This document shows, piece by piece, positions 47,974-60,157 of a stretch of DNA of 64,000 nucleotides. The notes under the pieces were generated by a model. It was not told where the DNA came from, ran no database searches, and saw only the letters and a program-made list of their open reading frames with translations. The first letter of the stretch is position 1. Each line of letters begins with the position of its first letter. Source of the DNA: Laguncularia racemosa (Eukaryota > Streptophyta > Magnoliopsida > Myrtales > Combretaceae); the NCBI GenBank assembly GCA_037954665.1, contig JBBMOL010000018.1, positions 2,976,001 through 3,040,000 of the forward strand. The letters are read 5' to 3'. The position numbers and the translations under genes are program-made.

Positions 47974-49560
47974 CTTACTCCTAACTTTAAGGCTTTCTTG
48001 TTCTCAAGCAAGTTGAAAACAATAAAAGAACAATTTCTTGAAGAGGCAAGTATAATTTCTCCATTCTATCAATTTAATAAGTTTTGCCACAGCTAAAACA
48101 GTGATAGTTCATTCAAGTTGTTTTCCAAGCACTAAAGCACATAGCAAGGATTCACTTGATCATGAATTGACAGTGTGAGTAATTTAGTGTACCCAATTGC
48201 ATATGCAAAAGATTAATCATCTTTCATTTAACCCATGATTAGACAAGTCATAATCAAGCAAGCTGTCATCAAATGAAAGAAAGATCTCTACAATTTATAG
48301 GTTGATCAACTTGTACATAGCCCTAATCAATCCCTTATGCAAGATATAGTCCCCTAAAAGAAACAAAATTAAGTTGTCCTTTACTTGAATTTCCTAAGAA
48401 TTTTTCAAATTTTTGACATTTTTGTTTTTCTTTTTAATTATTTTTCCCTCATGCATCCTCTAACAAATCAATAGGAGCTATTTATTCCTCATGTTCACAG
48501 TTGGAAATTAGGGACTCATAATCTTTCCATGAGTTCATCATTCATAGAGATGTACTAGGCACTTATTAAGCAACCCACTTCTCCTACCATACCCTCTTTT
48601 ATTTACTCTATATTTTTAGGTTAGGTTTACTCTTAATTTTTAAAATTTTGTCAATGTTTTCTTTTTTTTTTTCTTCTTTTTTTTTTTTTCTTAGGAAGTT
48701 CTTCAAGGCCATCTCTATTTCACAACTTGTTTAGACTACACCTATCTACTTAAGATTTCAGAGAAAACAATACATCACATTTAATTTCTAAAATGGACAA
48801 ACCTGCTGACTTCTCACTAATGGCATCATCTTAATTTTAAATCATGACTTATAAGCTAAATGATAGGCAAACTATCTAAATCAATTTTTGTTAATGAATC
48901 CTCAAGTAATGTAAATGGTTCACTACACTTCTATTTCAATTCATGGTAAAATTACTTAAATTTGAAAAACTTACTAAACCATGATGATTAGCACAACTAT
49001 ACATTGTAATTATTATGATTCACAAATCTAGACAATTCTGCATTCAACATATATTTAACATAACCCAACTTCAAATATATACCTATCTACCCCTAACTTT
49101 AAAGTCAAAAATGTGCTTATTTGTTGCTAAAAACAAATTACAGAAGAGAGGGATGAAATGTGATTTTTAGGTCCAACTTATTATCATTTACAAGCCATCC
49201 AAATATCTACTAAAGAAAAGAAAACTTCTTAAAGTACCAAGTCCTTGCTAAAACCTATAAAAACTTATAGCTTAAAGCAGTAGATTAAACTAAAGACATG
49301 AAAAGTAGAATAATGATGAAGATAGTGGTTTGGCTCCTACCTAGCACTTGGTAGAAAATATGCATGAAAAGTAGAATAATGATGAAGATAGTGGGTTATC
49401 TCCTACCCAACACTTGAGTTAAAGTCTTTCAACCAGACTTTATTCTTACTTCTCATTCCTTCCCCTCAAGGAGTTCCAAAATTAGGGGATCTTATCATTC
49501 TTCCCTTGTTTAATTCTTACCCAACTCCAAAGTTTCTTTTTCTTACTTAACTACTCTTAT
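47974..49560 (-). other. Internal region of the Athila-like element, non-coding
   Basis: The first bases, cttactcctaacttt, read AAAGTTAGGAGTAAG on the minus strand, a weak polypurine tract next to the LTR. Beyond it no pol motif is seen in about 1.6 kb. It has T-rich runs near 48660-48690 and a short doubled segment at 49295-49330 and 49362-49395 (agtagaataatgatgaagat). Confidence 0.45.
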
Positions 49561-50650
49561 CATCAAACACTTACACTAAGGTATTAAATGCCCTTTCCTC
49601 CTCATCTTCTTACTAATCTTTTTCCTTTCCATCCTAAAAAACAGTTGAATCTCCTCATCTCCAACTCTGATTATCAATCTTCTCCCTTTGATGGCCATTA
49701 AGGCTCTAGTTGTTATTAAGAAAGGTCTACCAAGAATAAGAGAGTCATCCATCTCTTGCATCTTTATAGCATAGAAGTCTATAGGGAATCAATATCCGGC
49801 CACATTAATTACTACATCCATGAATATACCATAGATTTCTTTCTTGAATAATCAACAAATCTCAAATGGATGTTATTCTACTCTATCATCTCGTTAGGTC
49901 TAATTCTCTTTGCCATCTCTAAGGAAATCATATTGATTGATGATCCCATATTACAAAATGCATTTGTAAAATAATGTCCAACTATGGTGTAGGGAATTGT
50001 CATTCAATCAAGATCATCCAACTTAACAAGTAGAGGTTTTTCCCTTGAAGTACATTCCCCTTGACTTTCTTTACTCTATTCTTCTTCCTTCCTTTTGTTG
50101 TTCTTATGCTCATCTTCTTTCTTTTCCTTGGACCCCTACTCCTCACTTAGATCTTCTTCATCTTCTTGCTTGCACTCACTTAGGTCCCCCCTATAACTTT
50201 CTTTCCACTTAACTCCCATCTTCTTGTCATCTTTGCCTTTACGTTTCTTCAACAATTTATTATCATTTTTTTTTGCTATATAGGACCGTTGTCACATAAT
50301 TATTTGACCACTCTCCTTCTGTCAACTACTTTTTCATTATGTTTCCTTCTTCATCATTGATGAGGATACGGATTCTATATTTTGGCTCCTTCCATTTCCA
50401 CTATTTCCATCCATTCCATTATAATGATTATACCCTTGGCCTTTCATTACATTTTCATCATACCCATTTACATAATGGCCATTTCCACCATTCAATCCTG
50501 CCTCCGTTCACTCCATTTATTGTGTTGTCATTCCCTCTATTCATACCATTCATTTTGCGAATCTTCTTGCTCTCAACCTTTTATGAAATGTTCTATTGAT
50601 TTTTGTGTCAAATAATTCCTCAAACTCAACTACACCCATTCTTTGCATAA
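49561..50650 (-). pseudogene. gag-protease remnant of the Athila-like element
   Basis: On the minus strand comes an Asn/Gly-rich Gag stretch (NGYDENVMKGQGYNHYNGMD) near 50400-50470, then Lys/Glu-rich sequence. The protease follows: MTIPYTIVGHYFTNAFCNMG, SSINMISLEMAKRI, MQEMDDSLILGRPFLITTRA and LMAIKGRRLIIRVGDEEIQ (49576-49761). The last blocks are typical of Athila and its soybean and grass relatives (ILGRPFLAT, RVGDEE). The active-site Asp appears as Asn (CNMGSS). Frame changes and stops occur throughout. The leader between about 50650 and 51015 shows no gene. Confidence 0.75.
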
Positions 50651-51015
50651 ACCAATTAGTTATTCAAATCCTATCTAATAGGGTAAACCTAAAGGGCTAA
50701 ATACAATAGATTTCACTATCCTAAACCCAACATAATCACAAAAAATAGCAAGTGGTTTGGTCTTCAATCCTACAACTTCTCTTTTCCACAACTTGCTTCC
50801 AACCAACTTCAAAAATCCTACAAAAAAGAGAGATCGAAACAATACTAGCAACTAAAAGAACAAAATTGACTAGCTACAATGCAAATGCAACAAGTCTAAA
50901 AATGATGGAATGACTATAATTAACAACTAAGCTACTCTAAAATACATTACACTAAGCATAGTTTCAGATAGTACCAAGAATCTAATATTAGTTTACACAC
51001 CTTCTTTCCTTTACT

Positions 51016-51033
51016 TCCCTAGCAACAGTGCTA
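51016..51033 (-). promoter_or_regulatory. Decayed primer-binding site of the Athila-like element
   Basis: On the plus strand TCCCTAGCAACAGTGCTA matches the complement of TGGCGCCGTTGCCGGGGA (the Athila-type site, from memory) at 13 of 18 positions. All five differences are C-to-T or G-to-A. It lies 7 bp from the right LTR. Confidence 0.65.
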
Positions 51034-51040
51034 GAAATTT

Positions 51041-51346
51041 TGATTTCTCCTCACTCTTCCACAAGTCATGCACTAATGTAAAAATAGCTCCCTTTTTAAG
51101 AGTGGAGTTGATACACACTAATTGACTAAGCTTGCAATAAATAAAATCTTATGGAATTTGCAAAAATAACAGCAAGCATACTAAGCAATTAGTTGTGTAG
51201 GGCGAGTGACCAAGGTCATATTTTTCACGAAGAAGGAAAGTACTAAGACTAAACTAAGTACTAGGCTATGTTGGTACTAATCTAATCTAAGTGAAGCAAA
51301 AATAGTTGGTTGTTTTGAGAACATGTAAATAAAATAAGTTGAAAGG
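51041..51346 (-). repeat. Right (5') LTR of the Athila-like element, first part
   Basis: TGATTTCTCC at 51041 begins the LTR. It is cut at gttgaaagg by the copia-type element and resumes at 60153. Confidence 0.78.
51342..51346. repeat. Target site duplication AAAGG of the copia-type element, left
   Basis: AAAGG lies before TGTTAG and is repeated at 60153-60157 after ttatca. That it matches the duplication of the element at 1102 is a coincidence of sequence. Confidence 0.85.
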
Positions 51347-52373
51347 TGTTAGAAGTATGAATAAAAATTTTCATGATAATAAAACAAATGGATAATATAA
51401 GTTTATAATGACTTATGATTCTAAATGAATGAATGATTATGAATCAATGATATATTATGTTTATTATGTTTTTTTTTTCTTTTTTGAGATATTTTGAAGT
51501 AGAAGATATTTTTTATGTAGGTCATGGATATTTTAAACATATATATGTTATTCGAGAAAGAATTGGTGGAATGCATATATGTTGAAATTTCGAAAGGGCT
51601 TAGCATAATAGAAGGAGAAAGTTCAAGAGTTTATTTCGAACTAATGATATGATTGCAAAACTATAACAAAACATAAAGGATTAGAAATTATAATAGATTA
51701 AGACCCACCTCAATAGGTTAAATATATTTAGGTAGTATATTTAATTCTTCCATTCACAAAAAGAAGGATTATTATAACAAGGGGCTTTCTCAACAGAATT
51801 AGAAAGTCAATTATCTATTGAAGACATATTTAAACTAACAATAAAAGGTTATTCAAAGAATAATGAGAATTGCCTTATTAATCAAAATGATTGTTGGGAG
51901 TGAAGGCTATAAATACATGGAATCAAGAGTAAAATAATAACAAATATAACAAACAAAAATTATACTCTACTTATGTGCTAAAACAAGAGGATTTCTAAAT
52001 TATTTTTATCCCCAAAGGATTTGATTTTAATCTTGATTATGTTTGTATTCTTTACAACTCTATGATTTAGCTAAGAAAGCTAAGAGGAGAAAGATTAGAG
52101 TGTTTGTTGTGTTTTTATAGACTATATCAAGGAGTGACTATAAAGTGGAAGATTTTTGCAACACTCTTGTAAATTTGATTCTTTGTTATAGTAGAACAAA
52201 TTAGTGAAGAAAACTAAGATTCTAGTGTGTGGAGGTTGGAAAAGGGGATTGACAAACAAGATGGAACTACTATATATTGCTACCTAATCTTTTTGAACTC
52301 TATCTTTTGTTTTTTGCATTTTAGTTATATTGCTTATTCATTGCACCTCAATGATCATTAATTAGGACCAACA
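51347..52373 (+). repeat. 5' LTR of the copia-type element
   Basis: It starts TGTTAGAAGTATG and ends gaccaaca, two bases before the PBS, and is matched by 58570-60152. It has no clear coding content. Confidence 0.85.
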
Positions 52374-52375
52374 AG

Positions 52376-52387
52376 TGGTATCAAAGC
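52376..52387 (+). promoter_or_regulatory. Primer-binding site of the copia-type element
   Basis: TGGTATCAAAGC is the initiator tRNA-Met type site with one change (G to A), two bases after the LTR end. Confidence 0.88.
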
Positions 52388-53646
52388 TAAGCTCAATAGC
52401 ATTTGGGTTTAAAGATCTATGGCAAAAAGTGTTACAATTTCATCTAAAAAGATACCTTCTTTCAATGGATCTAACTATGCTTATTGAAAATACAAGATGG
52501 AAACATATATCAAAGCCATAGATTACCAAATTTAAGAAGTTATTATGAATGATGATATGGAAATTAAAGAAATAGTGAGTGAATCTAGCCAAACCAATGA
52601 AGATGAAGATGAAGAAGAAGAAGAAGTAAAGATGATTGGAGAATCAAAGAAGAGAATGTTCTCTATCTCCTCTTCTAAATTTAATCAACTATCTTTATGC
52701 AAGATAACAAAAGAAATTTGGGATACTATTTCCAAAACTTTTAAAAGAATAGAAGCAATCAAAGAAACAATAGTGAATTCTCTTTTATAGTAGTATGAAC
52801 TCTTTCACATTTTACCAATGAAGAGATAAAGAATACTTTTAATTGATTTATTGCTATAACAAATGAACTAAACTTTCTTGTAAGAACATAAGTGATGTAG
52901 TAATAGTAAGAAAAATGTGAAGGATACTACCTTAAGAATGGATTCCAAAGAAAACAACCATAGAGGGAACATGTGATCTAAGAAATTCTCCATATGTTAA
53001 CTAACAAGCAAATTGATGGTTTATGAACTAGATGTGTTAATGACAAAGGACAAGAAGGATATAGCACTTAAAGTAAGTAAAATCACTATGATGAAGATGA
53101 AGGAGACAACATCAAATTTCTTGCACAACATTTGAATCAAGGGGTAAGATAAGAATTCTAGGAACTCTAATAAAAATACAAGAAAAAAGTTAAATATAAA
53201 AAGGAAAAAGTGGTGTGCTATGAATATAAGAAGGTTAGACACATCAAATATGAATGTCTAATGCCAATATACAACTTGACAAGTATTAAAAGAAGAAAAA
53301 GAAATCATTATTATCCTCTTGAATGATTTAGAAGAATAAAAACGAGAAGAAGATGGCATAGAAACAAAGTCAATAGAGGATCTATGTCTAATGTCTATGT
53401 TAGAAATAGATTCTAACATTGAATCTAATCAAGAAGATGTATAAACAGAACTCCTCAATGCATTATTAAAAGCTAAAGCTCAAAATATAAGGTATATAAA
53501 CAAGACTCAAGTCTTAAACAAAGAAAAAGATGCTATAAGTCAAACTAATTCCTTATTAGCAAAAGATTTTGATCATTTGAAGGCTAGAAAGGAATTGCAA
53601 AAGAATAAAAAAAGGTGAAAGCTCTAATGAAATCAATGAGACAATG

Positions 53647-53651
53647 CTTGT
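53647..53651. repeat. Target site duplication CTTGT, left
   Basis: CTTGT before the solo LTR is repeated exactly at 55808-55812. Confidence 0.93.
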
Positions 53652-53914
53652 TGTAAACACCCCATTTTTGCCCTAAGAATAAATAAAATTCAATTTCCAA
53701 TTTTTTCCAATTTTTCTCTAATTTGGCGAAAATAGGAAAAATATTCAAAAAATAAAAATAAATAGGAAAACACATCAATTTTGAAAAATGATTTTAGAAA
53801 TGGCAATAATAAGGAATAAATAATTTTTACAAATTTTCGAAATTTCAAAAAATACAAAAAAATAAAAAAATCGCATTGCATATATGCAATTTATGAAATA
53901 AACAAAATCAGGAA

Positions 53915-54030
53915 AATGGGCTAGCTCAGCTGGTCTGAGCCGTAGCTAAGTGGGTGCGTGCAAGTGCGAGGTCGGGGGTTCAAAACGCGAGGGAAGCAGT
54001 TTCCGCGTTTTGCGATTTTTTTTTCATTTA
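53915..54030 (+). promoter_or_regulatory. tRNA-like Pol III promoter-like module in the solo LTR
   Basis: This is the best of the three. TAGCTCAGCTGG at 53922-53933 is a near-perfect A box and is followed by tctgagc, as in a tRNA D arm. GGGTTCAAAAC at 53976-53986 is the B-box-like part, 54 bp on. T-runs near 54019-54027 could act as a terminator. Confidence 0.6.
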
Positions 54031-54327
54031 CCTAGGACACGTGGTAGCATCTGATTGGCTGGAGGGAACATATACGCCAAGCGCGTGATCGTCTTCAACC
54101 TCGGTCCGAGATCGCCGGCGAGGGAAAAAATTCAAATTTCGACCGTTTCAATTCGATTTTTTTCACAAATCCAACAGATCTTCAACAAAATTGAGATAAA
54201 CATCATCCAATTGGAATCAAATCTCACAAATCGAATGATTTACACGAATCGGAGTTGGTTCATTTAATCGTCAATCCGATTTGCTTCGATCGGTGGAAAT
54301 CCAGCTTATCCAACTCAATTTCGAATG

Positions 54328-54337
54328 CTATAAATAG
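54328..54337 (+). promoter_or_regulatory. TATA box of the solo LTR
   Basis: CTATAAATAG is at the position equivalent to the TATA boxes in the two LTRs of the full element. Confidence 0.7.
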
Positions 54338-55807
54338 AGGATGAAGTGAGGAAGCCAAAACACAGATCACAAGCGAGAGAAAGTGAGAGATAAGACTGAA
54401 CTGGAGAGCACCGGAGGAAACTGAAGCCGCGACCGCCAATCAGGAGCTAAACAACCACCAGGAGGCGTTTCTGGAGCAAACCACCGCCACCATTGGATTC
54501 CTCACCCTCGATAACCTAGGATTTGACACCTCACCCGCTGCAAAAGGCCGCCGGAATGCCGTCAACGAGCATCCCCCGCTACTGTGTCCGACCGATCCGG
54601 CTCGACCCGCGTACCGACCAAGATCCAGGTAAGTTGGATTTTCCGGATTTTTCTAATTTTGTTTATTTATTTTATTTATTTTTTGATTTAGTATTTTGTT
54701 ATTATTTTGTTATTTATGTATTTATTTATTTATGTTTGATTTATATTTCCATAAATAGGAAAATGTTAGAAATTAGATTTCTTAGATTTAATAATGTAAA
54801 AAATAAATAATAAAAAATAATAAAAAAGTAATAAATAATAAAAATGTAGAAAAATAATAAAAAATTAGAAAAATAATAATAAAACTTTATATTTTAAAAT
54901 AGGATAGATAATAACTTAGGATAAAACTTTTTAACAAAATTCACAAAAATTATAAAAAAAACAATTAAAAATCATAAAAAAATAATAAAAACTATAAAAA
55001 TCATGAAAACTCAGAAAAATTATAAAAATTGTAGAAAAATAAGAAATAATCATAAAAATCATAAAAAATCTAAAAAAAATTACAAAAAAATCATAAAAAT
55101 TACAAAAAATCGTAAAAAATAATAAAAAAAAATCAAAAATTATAAAAATGAGTTTTAGCACTTAGAAAAACCATTTTCTTCAAATAAATCCAAAATTAGT
55201 GTTCCCCCCTTAAAAAAAAACATTTTCAAAAATCAAATTAAATCTTAGGCTTAGATTTTTTAGAAAAATCCCAAAATAAGTAACATAAATCAAAAGAGAT
55301 TTCAAAATTAAAATTTACAAACACACTTAAGGTTTTCAGGAAAAGCGAACTACGACTTGTTTGATCCTGAATAGCAGATATGTAGGCACCCATTCGGGGC
55401 AACCCATAAAATGAATGAAAAATCATTTTCTTAAAATAATTCACTCAAGAACATAATAAAAAGCAACAGAAACAAAATAAAAGACATTTCTAAAAGGAGA
55501 TAATTTTAGGAGATTAGGTGGTAACCGCAAGGTTTTAATAGGTTAGCCTCCGAACTTAGAAACTCTAGTTTTCCTTTTTCTCTTTTCACAAAAACGAGAA
55601 GAAGAAATCACGATGACTAGTGGTCCAAATTAAGACTAATCCGCTCCTTTAGTCTTAATTCAATCTTTCCCAACAACAGTTGGGTGGCGACTCCAAAAAT
55701 TAAACGAAGTTCCTAACACAAGTCGATGGTCTACATTAGATGAGCATAGGGTCTAGTCTAGATCGAATTAGGAATGGAAAAAAAAAAATCAAAAATTAGA
55801 CTCGACA

Positions 55808-55812
55808 CTTGT
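55808..55812. repeat. Target site duplication CTTGT, right
   Basis: Exact copy of 53647-53651. Joining the flanks restores the gag reading around acaatgcttgtcaaagcta. Confidence 0.93.
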
Positions 55813-56502
55813 CAAAGCTAATATCAAGAAAAGGAAAGGAAGTCGTTACAATAAAGGAAGAAGGCGAAGTTGTTCAAAAACCAATTAAGAGATGGTTAGA
55901 CAAGGAGTGTACAAACAATCATAGAAAGAGATTTAGAAATTTCTATTAAGATCGATGGAGATAACCAATTAGAAAAGGGCAACTTAACTATCAAAACAAA
56001 ACTAATAAAAGAAGGTATGCAAATTAGAATCAAAGGTCTATAACACCGAGGTATGTATACCAAAACTCTATAAGTTATTTTTGCAATAAAGTAGGTCATA
56101 TAAAAAAATATTGTTATCTTAAGAATAGAAAGTATAGTAGAAGTTGGGGAACAAACTTTAAAGAATCTAAGTTTGCGTGGATTCCAAAAGAGAATGGTAA
56201 ATGAGTTGGAATTGATATTTTGAAGAGAAAGAGACAAAACATGCCTAAAAAGGTATGTTTTCCCCCAATAAATTAAATATTGTCTATAGTGTCTGTTTAT
56301 GTTCTCAAGATAAGTAATATTCACGTTTGATGAGACAATTATCAATATAGAAACATATAATTTATGATCACAAGTACAGAAAAGATAATTTCCTAAAACA
56401 TTAAATGTAGACATCACTAATTTAAGGGAAACATTTGTCTACACTTTGATATTTTGCAAAATATTAAAGATAATATAAAAGACTTGCAATAAATTAAAAG
56501 AA

Positions 56503-56524
56503 TCTCTCTCTCTCTCTCTCTCTC
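56503..56524. repeat. (CT)n microsatellite
   Basis: Eleven CT units between gag and the second ORF of the copia-type element. Confidence 0.9.
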
Positions 56525-56739
56525 AAAAAGGAAAAGCAATCTTTATGTCTCAATCTTTCCTTCTTGATGAAAAACCCTAAAAAACTTAAAATCACAACCA
56601 TGGAAATTAAAATGAGAAAGTCTCTCCACATTATAAATAAAAGATTTTGCATCATCCAAAGCACAAAACCAATTTAGATTGAAGAAAATTTAAATGATAC
56701 CTAGACTATCATAGAGATTTAAAGAAACAAGTTTGCAAT

Positions 56740-58100
56740 GAAGAATCCATAGTCGAAAGAACTATGGGAATCTTCAAAGAAAGGTAAGAAGATGGAAAAG
56801 CAATTTAAGTAGGAAGTTGTCAACGTTTGGTTTCTAGATTTTGATTATTTTTGAAGTATAAAGGAATAGATATAGGAAAAGTGTTAGACATTAGAAGATT
56901 AGAATCTATAGCTAAACATAGGAATGGATTTTCTATGAATTCAATTAAAGAATTCTATGAGAATTTGGTAGATGATGACTCTTAGTTGAAGTCTATAGTT
57001 GGAGGTCAAGATATAATTATCATCCAAGATGATCTAATTTCATGCTTTAGATTAAGAGATGAATCTGATGATAGTAGGTTTACGTCTATAAGTAGGAATG
57101 AGCTAATTAAGTTGAAGAATTCAGGGAAAGCTATATCTTTTGATTGTATGAGGACTAAATTTAATGATTTTTCGGTGTATGTCAAAATGTTGCATAGAGT
57201 TATCAATAAGTATTTTTTACCTATAAAGGGGAGTTCAACAACAATTACCGAGTATCATCTAAGATGATTTTAGGATTGATTAATGATTTCACAATAGATT
57301 TTTCAAGCATTTTGATAGCTCATATGCATCATTTGAAAATTTTTGGTGGCTTGGTTCATGGCAATCCGATCTCTAAATTGTTAGAATTTAAAGAAGTTAA
57401 TGTAAAGAGACCTAGAGTAATTGGATTTTCACAGAAGCTTGATGTTGGAATATAAGTCTCTAGGTGAAAGGTATGATATGGCTAGCTTGAGACAAGAAAA
57501 GATTTAAAGCTATTGAAGGAGAAGCTAAAAACAGGAAAATGGCAAGATCTCGTATTTTAAGAAAGCAAGGGGAATCAATATGAAGAAGCCAATGATAGAG
57601 TTAGAAGGATCATCTATAGAACCTTAACCTATGTTTGATCTACATCCTAAAATTCTGGAATCGTATCTTAAACCAAATCCTAAAATAACACATTCTAAAT
57701 CATTTTTTGAACTTACTTTGGAAATTCCTCAAATTCCTAAAGAAAATTAACAAGAAATAATTCAACAATTCTCATAATCAATAGATATTGAAGAGTTGAC
57801 AAGACAAATTAATGAGTTTCTTCAAACGACATCTTCTCAACCACAACAACTAAAAGTTAGCTCTATATGAGATTTCTAAACCTAAGGATGGCCTTCCACA
57901 ATAGAAAAAGAGCCAATAGCACCAAAAGAAGAACCCAAGGAATATTATGAGAGTATAAATGTTTATTTAAATGCAAATAAAGTGGAGGCTCAAGAATATA
58001 TGGAGTAGATACTAGAAGACTTCAAGATTAAGTTGAAGCAACATATCAATAATCTCATAAAAGACTTTATTGCTTAGTTAGATAAATTTATTGAGGACAA
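56740..58100 (+). pseudogene. Second ORF of the copia-type element, unknown plant-transposon-like protein
   Basis: It stands where protease, integrase and RT should be. The order is KNPWSKELWESSKKGKKMEK, WFLDFDYF, KVLDIRRLESIAKHRNGFSM, NSIKEFYENLVDDDS, GGQDIIIIQDDLISCFRLRD, then 56986-57267 through FNDFSVYVKMLHRVINKYFL. This recalls the so-called putative plant transposon protein domain (W, FY-x-N-L, FxL pattern), but from memory and only weakly. A Pro/Gln/Glu-rich stretch and a Lys-rich helix end (DFKIKLKQHINNLIKDFIA) follow to about 58100. There are stops at several points. No catalytic motif is visible. Confidence 0.5.
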
Positions 58101-58569
58101 GAAGAAAGACTTTATTTGATTATTTATTTTGTTTCAAATATTTTCTTTCAGTTGAACTAACTTGCTCATTTCCTTATTGATAATCTAATTTTGTATAATT
58201 TAATAATTTGTTGAGATGCATGCTTCTTTTGTAATGACATTTTTTTTTTTAATTTATGGATATTTTATTTCTAGATATTTCAACCTTGATGCTTAATAAT
58301 TAATCTTGTTTAAAGAATCATAGTTTTCAAGATGCTCAGTCTTTATCTATGAATACCTATGCTTGCTCATGAATATTATTTCTAAACCTTAAGTTTTGTT
58401 TTGATGATAACAAAAAGGAGGAAAAGAGAAGGAGAAAAAGAAAAAAAGTATATTAAGTTAAAGGGGAGGAAATCTAAAGGTTATTTTTTATTTTTATTTT
58501 TATGTGCACGTGAATAAGTTTTTTAGTAGGTTATTACCGTTGTTTTGTTATCATAAAAAAGTGAGAGAA

Positions 58570-60152
58570 TTTTACAAGTATGAATAAAAATTTTGATAAT
58601 AACAAAACATATGGATCATGTAAGCTTATGATAACATACGATTTTGAATGAATGAATAATATATGGTGTTCATTATGTTTAACTTTTTTTTTTTTTGAGA
58701 TATGTTGCAGTATAAGATATTTTTAATGCAAACCATGTTTATTGAACATATATGTGTTATTTTGGAAAGAATTAGAGGAAGGCATATATGTTGAAATTTT
58801 AGAAGGGCTTAGCATATTTTTCTATATAAGGAGGAGGTTTAGGAGGCTATTTCAAACTAACAATAAGACTCTAAAAGTACAATAGAAACATAAAGGGTCA
58901 TAAATTATAATCAAGATCCACCTCCACAAGTTAAATATCTTTAGGTAGAATATTTAACCTATTTCATTGGAAGAAGGATTATTACATCATGGGGTTTTCT
59001 CGATAGAATTAGAAAGTTAATTATTTGCTGAAGACATATTTAGAAAAGTAATAAAAGCTTATTTAAAGAATAATGAGGGTTATTATATTGATCAAAATGA
59101 CTATTGGGAATGAAAGCTGTAAATATAGAGTCAAGAGCAAAATGATAACATATACAACAAATAAATATTATATTTGTTGGCAACCATTTCTAGCTAGGCT
59201 TTTGGCCTACCAAAATGCTCCTTTTGCCCTAGCTCAAGGAGCTCTCAATCCGACCCATAACCTACAATTAGTAATAAGTCACCAAGGAGTAATGTCCCTA
59301 GATAAGATAATCTATAAAACTATGATTGGTCTTAATGCTCAAGGAGATCGCCAAACATTAAGTTTGACTAAGGGTACTTGATGCCTACAAACTAAGGGGG
59401 ATAAAAAAAAATCAATCAATCGCCCATCCCTTGAGAACCCATAGAAACTAAGAACCCTTGGGAGGATAATAGGACACTTTAAGATCACTAAGGTCTGTAT
59501 AAGTCCCACTTGAACACGCACACACTCTCTATTTTGAATGCGATTGTTGTGATCTCTCAATGCCCCTACACATTTTTTACTTAAGCATTGAAGTGGTCAC
59601 ATTAGAGTCCCCTTCGGTGCCCCCCTAATAGCTCATGTGTGTTCATCCTTATAGGCGAATTTATCCCTGGAGGCCTAATTACCACAAAGAAGCTAAATTA
59701 GATATACAGGGAGCAATGATCGCGCTTCAACAATACTCTACTTATGTGCTAAAATGAGAGGATTTTCAAATTGTTTTTATCTGAAAGAATTTGATTTTAA
59801 TCTTGATTGTGTTTATATTCTCTGTAGCTTTGTGATTTATCTAAGAATGCTAAGAGGAGATAGATCATAGCATCTTTGTTGTGTTTTTGTAGACTATATC
59901 AAAGAGTGACTATATAGTGGAAGATTGTTGTAACACTTTTATAAACTTGATTCTTTGATATAATGGAATGAACTAGTAAAGACAACTAAGGCCCCCAACA
60001 TATGGAGGCTGGAAAAGTGGATTGAAGCATAAGATGGAACTACTATATATCACTACCTAATCTTCATGAACTTTATCTTTTACTTTTCACATTTTAGCAA
60101 TATTTATTATCTGTTGCTAATTCATTTTTGTGATTTCTACAAATAATTATCA
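58570..60152 (+). repeat. 3' LTR of the copia-type element, with a 558-bp insertion
   Basis: It starts TTTTACAAGTATG (TG changed to TT), after the purine-rich aaaaaagtgagagaa at 58555-58569, and ends ttatca at 60152. It can be followed against 51347-52373 on both sides of the solo LTR at 59175-59732. Confidence 0.83.
59175..59732 (+). repeat. Solo LTR of another family, 558 bp
   Basis: It starts TGTTGGCAACC and ends gcttcaaca, so the ends are a short inverted repeat TGTTG/CAACA. It is flanked by ATATT (59170-59174) and ATACT (59733-59737). The empty site in the 5' LTR reads ATACT, so the left copy has one C-to-T change. Its plus frame to 59381 is chance. The family and true strand are unknown. 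Confidence 0.82.
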
Positions 60153-60157
60153 AAAGG
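60153..60157. repeat. Target site duplication AAAGG of the copia-type element, right
   Basis: It matches 51342-51346 and directly follows the terminal CA. Confidence 0.85.

Larger units (their letters stand above)
53652..55807 (+). repeat. Solo LTR of the Tat/Ogre-type family, 2156 bp
   Basis: It starts TGTAAACACCCC and ends ttagactcgaca, like the LTRs at 1102 and 13240, with perfect CTTGT duplications. Internal order is the same: tRNA-like module, TATA at 54328, GC-rich segment with tccgaccgatccggctcgac near 54585-54605, AT-rich stretch, gaactacgacttgtttgatc block at 55347, and TGGCGACTCC at 55685. There is no internal element sequence, so two LTRs of a full element recombined. It is clearly a different subfamily from the element at 1102. 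Confidence 0.93.
52419..56200 (+). pseudogene. gag of the copia-type element, split by a solo LTR
   Basis: It opens ATG at 52419 with MAKSVTISSKKIPSFNGSNY, typical of copia Gag (F-x-G-x-N-Y-x-x-W). The Trp codon is TGA. An acidic insert (EDEDEEEEE) and KITKEIWDTISKTFKRIEAI follow (52545-52790), matching the A-x-x-I-W-D-x-L pattern. A first zinc knuckle CYEYKKVRHIKYEC is at 53216-53257, with the second Cys as Tyr. The solo LTR at 53652-55807 interrupts the frame. After it a second zinc knuckle, CNKVGHIKKYC at 56082-56114, has its first Cys as Ser. Then comes FAWIPKENGK. Frames change several times. Gag would package element RNA. Confidence 0.8.
51347..60152 (+). mobile_element. Ty1/copia-type element with gag but no pol, holding two solo LTRs
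   Basis: LTRs at 51347-52373 and 58570-60152, PBS at 52376, gag remains on both sides of a solo LTR, a second unrelated ORF at about 56740-58100, and a 5-bp duplication AAAGG. Removing the 558-bp solo LTR and its 5-bp duplication, the 3' LTR is 1020 bp against 1027 bp for the 5' LTR. Removing the nested Tat/Ogre solo LTR, the original element was about 6.1 kb. No protease, integrase or RT is visible, so it was probably non-autonomous. The 3' part near 58405-58470 has the aacaaaaaggagg / aaaggggagga purine runs usual at the end of copia elements. Confidence 0.85.

Noticed and set aside
55896..56417. 173-codon minus-strand frame
   Set aside because: It is antisense to the copia zinc knuckle and gag tail at 56082-56200 and has no motif.
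59073..59381. 102-codon plus-strand frame
   Set aside because: It spans the border of the 558-bp solo LTR, so it was created by the insertion.
59175..59732. DNA transposon with TTGTTG inverted ends and a 3-bp duplication
   Set aside because: The alternative reading with TG...CA ends and a 5-bp duplication ATACT/ATATT agrees with the empty site in the sister LTR, so a solo LTR fits better.
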